The notes below the pieces were generated by a model, which had not been told where the DNA came from, did no database searches, and worked only from the letters and a program-made list of their open reading frames with translations. Of a stretch of DNA of 9,294 nucleotides, positions 5,848 through 9,294 are shown in pieces (positions within the stretch are counted from its first letter, which is position 1; the number at the start of each line of letters is the position of its first letter). Made by a program: the position numbers and the translations under genes. Source of the DNA: Pelomonas sp966111775 (lineage in GTDB: Bacteria > Pseudomonadota > Gammaproteobacteria > Burkholderiales > Burkholderiaceae_C); contig CBHWBD010000207.1 in NCBI GenBank assembly GCA_966111775.1, forward strand, positions 1 through 9,294. Reading direction: 5' to 3'.

Positions 5848-7409
5848 TCAATGAGACAACTTGAACATGCCAACCGCGCGCACCAGGTCCATGGCCTGGC
5901 TCTTCAGGCTGCTGGCGGCGGCTGCCATTTCCTCGACGAGGGCGGCGTTCTGCTGGGTGGTGCGGTCCATGCTCGACACGGCACCGCCGACCTGGCCCAC
6001 GCCCTCGCTCTGCTCGGCGCTGGCGGTACGGATCTCGCCCATGATGGCGGTCACGCGGCCAATGCTGGCCACCACGTCCTGCATGGTGCTGCCGGCCTGG
6101 CTGACCTGGGTCACGCCGGTTTCGACGCGGGACACGCTGGCGGCGATGAGTTCCTTGATCTCCTTGGCCGCTTCGCCGCTGCGCTGGGCCAGGGCCCGCA
6201 CTTCGCTGGCCACCACCGCGAAGCCGCGGCCATGCTCGCCGGCGCGGGCCGCTTCCACCGCGGCGTTCAGCGCCAGGATATTGGTCTGGAAGGCAATGCC
6301 GTCGATGACCGAGGTGATATCGGCGATGCGCTTGCTGGCTTCGCTGATGCCGTGCATGGTGTCCACGGCCTGCTCGACGACCTGGCCACCCTGCTGTGCC
6401 ACGGCGCTGGCGGCCTGGGCCAGCTGGTTGGCCTGGACGGCGTTGTCGGCGTTCTGGCGCACCGTGGCGCTCAACTGCTCCATCGACGACGCCGTCTGTT
6501 GCAGCGCGCTGGCCTGCGTTTCGGTGCGCGACGACAGGCTGTGGTTGCCCTGCGCGATCTCTGCACTCGCCAGCGACAGGCTGTCGGCGCCTTGCCGCAC
6601 GGAAGCCACGAGGCTGCGCAGGCCGCCCTGCATGGACGAGATGGCCTGCAGCAGATGGCCGAACTCGTCACGGGTGTCGACCTTGACCTCGGCGTCGAGA
6701 TTGCCCTCGGCAACGTCATTGATCAGCCCCACGGCCTGGTTCAAGGGCAGGACGATGGACCGGATGATGGCAAACGCCGCGACAAGCGACAGCGCCACCA
6801 CCAGCGCGCAGCCGACCGACAGCACAAGCAGGCGCTGGGCATGCACCTTGTCGTTGTCGGCGATCAGGCGCTCGGAGGTCTGCGCGGTGTACTGGATGTA
6901 GTCGTCGGTCGCCTTGACAAGGGCAGCCAGCAGCGGGCGGCATTGCTCGTTCATGCGCCCGACGGCGGCTTCGCGGTCGCCCGCCAGCACCAGTCCGAGG
7001 ATGGACTCGGTGACACGGGAATAGCGCACCTCGATCCTGGCGATCTCCTCGACGTGGCCGCGCGCCTCCGCCGCACGCCGGCCTTGTTCGACAGGGCTTG
7101 CAGGGCTTCCAGAGACTTGCCGACGTCGGCCACGGCGGCCAATACGGCGGCTTTCTCGAGCGCGCTGTCTTCTGCCCGGGTCACCAGCACGAGGTTGCGG
7201 GCGGCGATGGCGCGGCGGTCGACCGCCAGGCGCACCTGGTTGGCCGCGGCGGCGCGGGCCTCGACGCCCTGCACATAGCCGGTGAACTGGTCGCCGTCCT
7301 CCTTGATGGACTGCAGCGCCGCGGCGGACACCGCGACGATCATCAGAATCAGCAGACCAAAGGCACCGGTCAGCTTGGTCTTGACGGACAGGTTTTTCCA
7401 GAATGACAT
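5848..7409 (-). pseudogene. Methyl-accepting chemotaxis protein, split by a single-base frameshift
   Basis: A transmembrane chemoreceptor feeding the CheA/CheW cascade. It is read in two frames: 7409 to about 7074 gives residues 1-112, and about 7074 to 5848 gives the rest. Joined, they make about 520 residues, normal for a Tsr-like receptor. Parts: TM1 about 14-33, a four-helix-bundle-type periplasmic sensor about 34-190, TM2 about 194-216, HAMP about 217-265 with DEFG (248-251), and a long cytoplasmic coiled coil. The kinase-control tip has FQTNILALNAAVEAARAGE (374-392). There is no CheR-tethering pentapeptide; the protein ends FKLSH. The ATG at 7407-7409 follows GGGGAG with a 7-base spacer. 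At 7074-7076 the frame is off by one base, as if GTG-GCG-GCG had lost one G. Both sides are otherwise intact, so this is a recent mutation or a sequencing error. If real, the first frame ends at 6951 as a 152-residue fragment. Confidence 0.88.
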
Positions 7410-7527
7410 GGCCGCTCTCCCCTGGGCTTTGAAGTCAACGATGGACGACCGTCATCTTCTGAAACCCGCATCGGGGCGGCGAGACGGGGACGCCTGACGC
7501 CCTTGCGCGTGGATCACGGGACTTGCC

Positions 7528-7544
7528 GTAGGCAAATTGCCTAC
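7528..7544. promoter_or_regulatory. Perfect 17-bp dyad GTAGGCAA-A-TTGCCTAC between kdpE and mcp
   Basis: Eight-base arms (7528-7535 and 7537-7544) are exact inverse complements around a single central base. It lies 8 bases past the kdpE stop codon and about 118 bases upstream of the mcp start, within the 143-base gap. A one-base centre makes it a poor RNA hairpin and no U-tract follows, so a DNA-level binding site for a dimeric regulator, most plausibly of mcp, is favoured. This is inference from symmetry and position. I could not identify sigma-28 or sigma-54 promoter boxes in the gap. Confidence 0.5.
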
Positions 7545-7552
7545 AGCCGGCC

Positions 7553-8239
7553 TCAAGCCTTCAAGCGATATCCCACCCCAGCCTCGGTCACCAGCCATTG
7601 CGGCCGGTTGGGGTCGACCTCGAGCTTCTTGCGCAGATTGGCCATGTGGACGCGGACATAGTGAACGTCCTCGGCATGGCCGGGGCCCCAGACGGCCTTG
7701 AGCAGGTGCTGGTGGGTCAGCACGCGGCCCGGCACGCTGGCCAGCTCCTGCAGCAGGCGGTATTCGATGGGCGTCAGGTGCAGCTCCTCGTCGCCCCGGG
7801 TCACCACGCGCAGGGCACGGTCCACGGCGATGTCGCCGAAGCGCAGCACGGGGTCGGCGTCATTGCCGCCGCCACCATGCCGGCGCAGCTGCACGCGCAC
7901 CCGGGCCAGCAGCTCGGCCACGCCGAAGGGCTTGACGAGGTAGTCGTCGGCACCGGCGTCCAGGGCCTGCACCTTGCGGTCCTCGCCTTCGCGGGCCGAC
8001 AGCACGAGGACGGGCGCCTGCGACCAGCCGCGGAACTCGCGAATGAAATCCAACCCGTCGCCGTCCGGCAGACCGAGGTCCAGCACGACCAGCTCAGGCC
8101 GGCGCGTCGCCGAATCGATGAGGCCGCGTTGCAGCGTCGCCGCTTCGAAGACCTCCAGGCCCTCGCTCTCCAGCGCCATGCGCACGAAACGCCGGATCTC
8201 CGGCTCGTCCTCGATCATCAACACACGTGCGGCGCTCAC
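7553..8239 (-). CDS. kdpE: KdpE, potassium/turgor response regulator
   Basis: A 228-residue OmpR/PhoB-type response regulator that, when phosphorylated by KdpD, activates the kdpFABC high-affinity potassium pump genes. The receiver domain (about 5-120) has the acidic pocket E10-D11, phospho-acceptor D54 in LDLGLPDGDG, S81 and K103 in VKPF. The winged-helix DNA-binding domain (about 130-228) has LTPIEYRLLQELASVPGRVL, then the recognition region HYVRVHMANLRKKLE, and ends TEAGVGYRLKA. All catalytic residues are present and the length is normal. The GTG start at 8237-8239 overlaps the kdpD TGA as GTGA, indicating coupled translation. The DLGLPDGDG and HMANLRKKLE segments are typical of KdpE rather than other OmpR-family members. 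kdpFABC is presumably beyond the right edge; it does not lie downstream here. Confidence 0.93.
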   Translation of the reverse strand: MSAARVLMIEDEPEIRRFVRMALESEGLEVFEAATLQRGLIDSATRRPELVVLDLGLPDGDGLDFIREFRGWSQAPVLVLSAREGEDRKVQALDAGADDYLVKPFGVAELLARVRVQLRRHGGGGNDADPVLRFGDIAVDRALRVVTRGDEELHLTPIEYRLLQELASVPGRVLTHQHLLKAVWGPGHAEDVHYVRVHMANLRKKLEVDPNRPQWLVTEAGVGYRLKA

Positions 8240-9294
8240 TCAGGCTTCTCCACCGGGGGCTGGCCAAGGGGTAATTCCACTCGCACACAGGCGCCGCCGG
8301 TGGCGACATTGTGGGCGCTGATACGACCGCCATGCGCCTCGACGATGGCCTTGCAGATGGCCAGGCCCAGGCCGACACCCGGCGTGGCGCTCTCGCGGTC
8401 GCCGCGCTCGAACTTGTCGAAAAGCCTGGCCTCGCGGCCGACCGGGAAGCCGGGGCCGTTGTCGACGACATCGATCTCGACATGCCGCCCCGCCGTTCGC
8501 GCCGCGATGCGGATGGCGCCGTCCGCGTACTTGGCCGCGTTCTCCAGCAGATTGACCAGGACGCGCTCGATGAGGACGGCATCCAGCGCCACCAGCGGCA
8601 GATCGGCCGGCAGGTCCACGGCGACCTCGCGGCCGGCCAGCGCCTCGTCCAGGCTGGCCAGCGCGCTGCCGACCACCTCCTGCAGCGGCAGCCAATGCCG
8701 GTTCAGCTGCACGGTGCCGGACTGCAGCCGCGCCATGTCCAGCAGATTGCTGACCAGGGCGCTCATGCGCAGGGCCGAGCGGCGCATGGCGTCGGCCACC
8801 TCGGCCTGGGGCGCGGCCAGCGGCGTGAGCTTGAGCGCATCAGCCAGCCCGACGAGGGCGGCCAGCGGCGTGCGCAGGTCGTGGGAGATCGCGGTCAGCA
8901 GCGAATTGCGCAGGCGCTCGGACTCGATCTGCAGCGTGCTCTGCTGGGCCACCTCGATGTAGTGGATGCGTTCCAGCGAGATGGCCAGCAGGGCCGCACA
9001 GGTGTCGAGCAGCTCTCGCTCCTCGGGCGACCAGCGGCGGCCGCGCCCTTCCACGGCCAGGATGCCGCGTAGCCGCATCGGCGCGGTCAGCGGCAGCATC
9101 AGGCAGGGGCTGGCCGGCAGGGTGTCGGTGCCCTGCCCCGCCGCCTGGCCGTGATCGAAGGCCCATTGGGCGACGCCGAGATCGGGCTGCACGCTGGCAC
9201 CGGGCAACACCGCCAGCACCTCGCGGCCCGCGGTGGCCGCCAGTGGCGGCGCCAGCACGGCCGAGGCGGCACCGAACTCGGCGCGCAGGAAACG
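8236..9294 (-). CDS. kdpD: KdpD, osmosensitive potassium channel sensor histidine kinase, C-terminal part (partial)
   Basis: The gene runs off the right edge; 352 residues and the TGA are visible out of roughly 900 in the family. The visible part starts inside a GAF domain (about 1-110, including LPLTAPMRLRGILAVEGRG). It continues through the dimerisation helix with the H-box AISHDLRTPLAAL (phospho-acceptor His at visible residue 138). The ATPase domain follows, with N-box LLENAAKYA, G1 box DNGPGF, F-box LFDKFERG and G2 box GVGLGLAICKAIVEAHGG. All kinase boxes are intact. The N-terminal KdpD sensor, Usp-like domains and transmembrane helices lie outside the window. The GTG at 9258 is not a real start, since the same frame continues to 9294 with GAF-like sequence. 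The 4-base overlap with kdpE marks a single operon. Confidence 0.93.
   Translation of the reverse strand, partial: RFLRAEFGAASAVLAPPLAATAGREVLAVLPGASVQPDLGVAQWAFDHGQAAGQGTDTLPASPCLMLPLTAPMRLRGILAVEGRGRRWSPEERELLDTCAALLAISLERIHYIEVAQQSTLQIESERLRNSLLTAISHDLRTPLAALVGLADALKLTPLAAPQAEVADAMRRSALRMSALVSNLLDMARLQSGTVQLNRHWLPLQEVVGSALASLDEALAGREVAVDLPADLPLVALDAVLIERVLVNLLENAAKYADGAIRIAARTAGRHVEIDVVDNGPGFPVGREARLFDKFERGDRESATPGVGLGLAICKAIVEAHGGRISAHNVATGGACVRVELPLGQPPVEKPE

Noticed and set aside
5841..5853. GGAGG followed by ATG on the plus strand
   Set aside because: It resembles a ribosome site but leads into the shadow frame opposite the receptor; chance occurrence.
7070..7086. Programmed -1 ribosomal frameshift in the receptor gene
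   Set aside because: There is no X-XXY-YYZ slippery heptamer and no obvious downstream pseudoknot, and this receptor family is not known to use frameshifting. A lost base is simpler.
5599..7278. Long plus-strand open frame (559 codons) opposite the chemoreceptor
   Set aside because: A shadow of the receptor gene, rich in Gly/His/Ala without domain signals. The opposite strand encodes a textbook HAMP and receptor signalling domain.
7598..8962. Long plus-strand open frame (454 codons) opposite kdpE and kdpD
   Set aside because: It crosses two well-identified genes on the other strand and has no recognisable domain.

Overview
The window is GC-rich (by eye well above 60% G+C, with G/C-ending codons dominating). 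It reads like an ordinary chromosomal stretch of a betaproteobacterium, most likely of the order Burkholderiales. The family types and sequence style of the chemotaxis receptor, the KdpDE pair, the DUF72 protein and the Cys-rich secreted protein all fit. That placement is recognition from memory, not a search result.

Layout, left to right. Positions 1-92 (+) hold the last 30 codons of an electron-transfer-flavoprotein:ubiquinone oxidoreductase. A DUF72 (YecE-like) protein follows on the same strand (165-977). Everything else is on the minus strand. An ankyrin-repeat protein (974-1717) meets the DUF72 gene tail to tail, with stop codons overlapping in a shared CTAA. Next come a small secreted, Cys- and Pro-rich protein (1746-2243) and an ABC exporter made of a large ABC-2-like permease (2300-3880) and its ATPase (3877-4743). 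Then comes a pair with overlapping start/stop codons: a secreted phosphodiester-glycosidase-family protein (4865-5554) and a small DUF3820 protein (5551-5757). A strong intrinsic terminator (5786-5816) closes the methyl-accepting chemotaxis protein gene (5848-7409), which is broken by a single-base frameshift near 7074. The right end holds kdpE (7553-8239) and the 3' part of kdpD (8236-9294, running off the window), the potassium/turgor two-component system.

Transcription is inferred to run in these minus-strand units: kdpD-kdpE (GTGA overlap), mcp alone, DUF3820-glycosidase (GTGA overlap), and ATPase-permease (ATGA overlap). The secreted protein and ankyrin genes lie 56 and 28 bases further downstream and may be co-transcribed with the exporter.

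No mobile element, CRISPR array, RNA gene or prophage is visible, and no intergenic gap exceeds 145 bases. I do not see a clearly novel system. The items most worth a second look are the frameshifted receptor, a perfect 17-bp dyad between kdpE and mcp, the apparent internal duplication in the permease, and the uncharacterised secreted protein downstream of the exporter.
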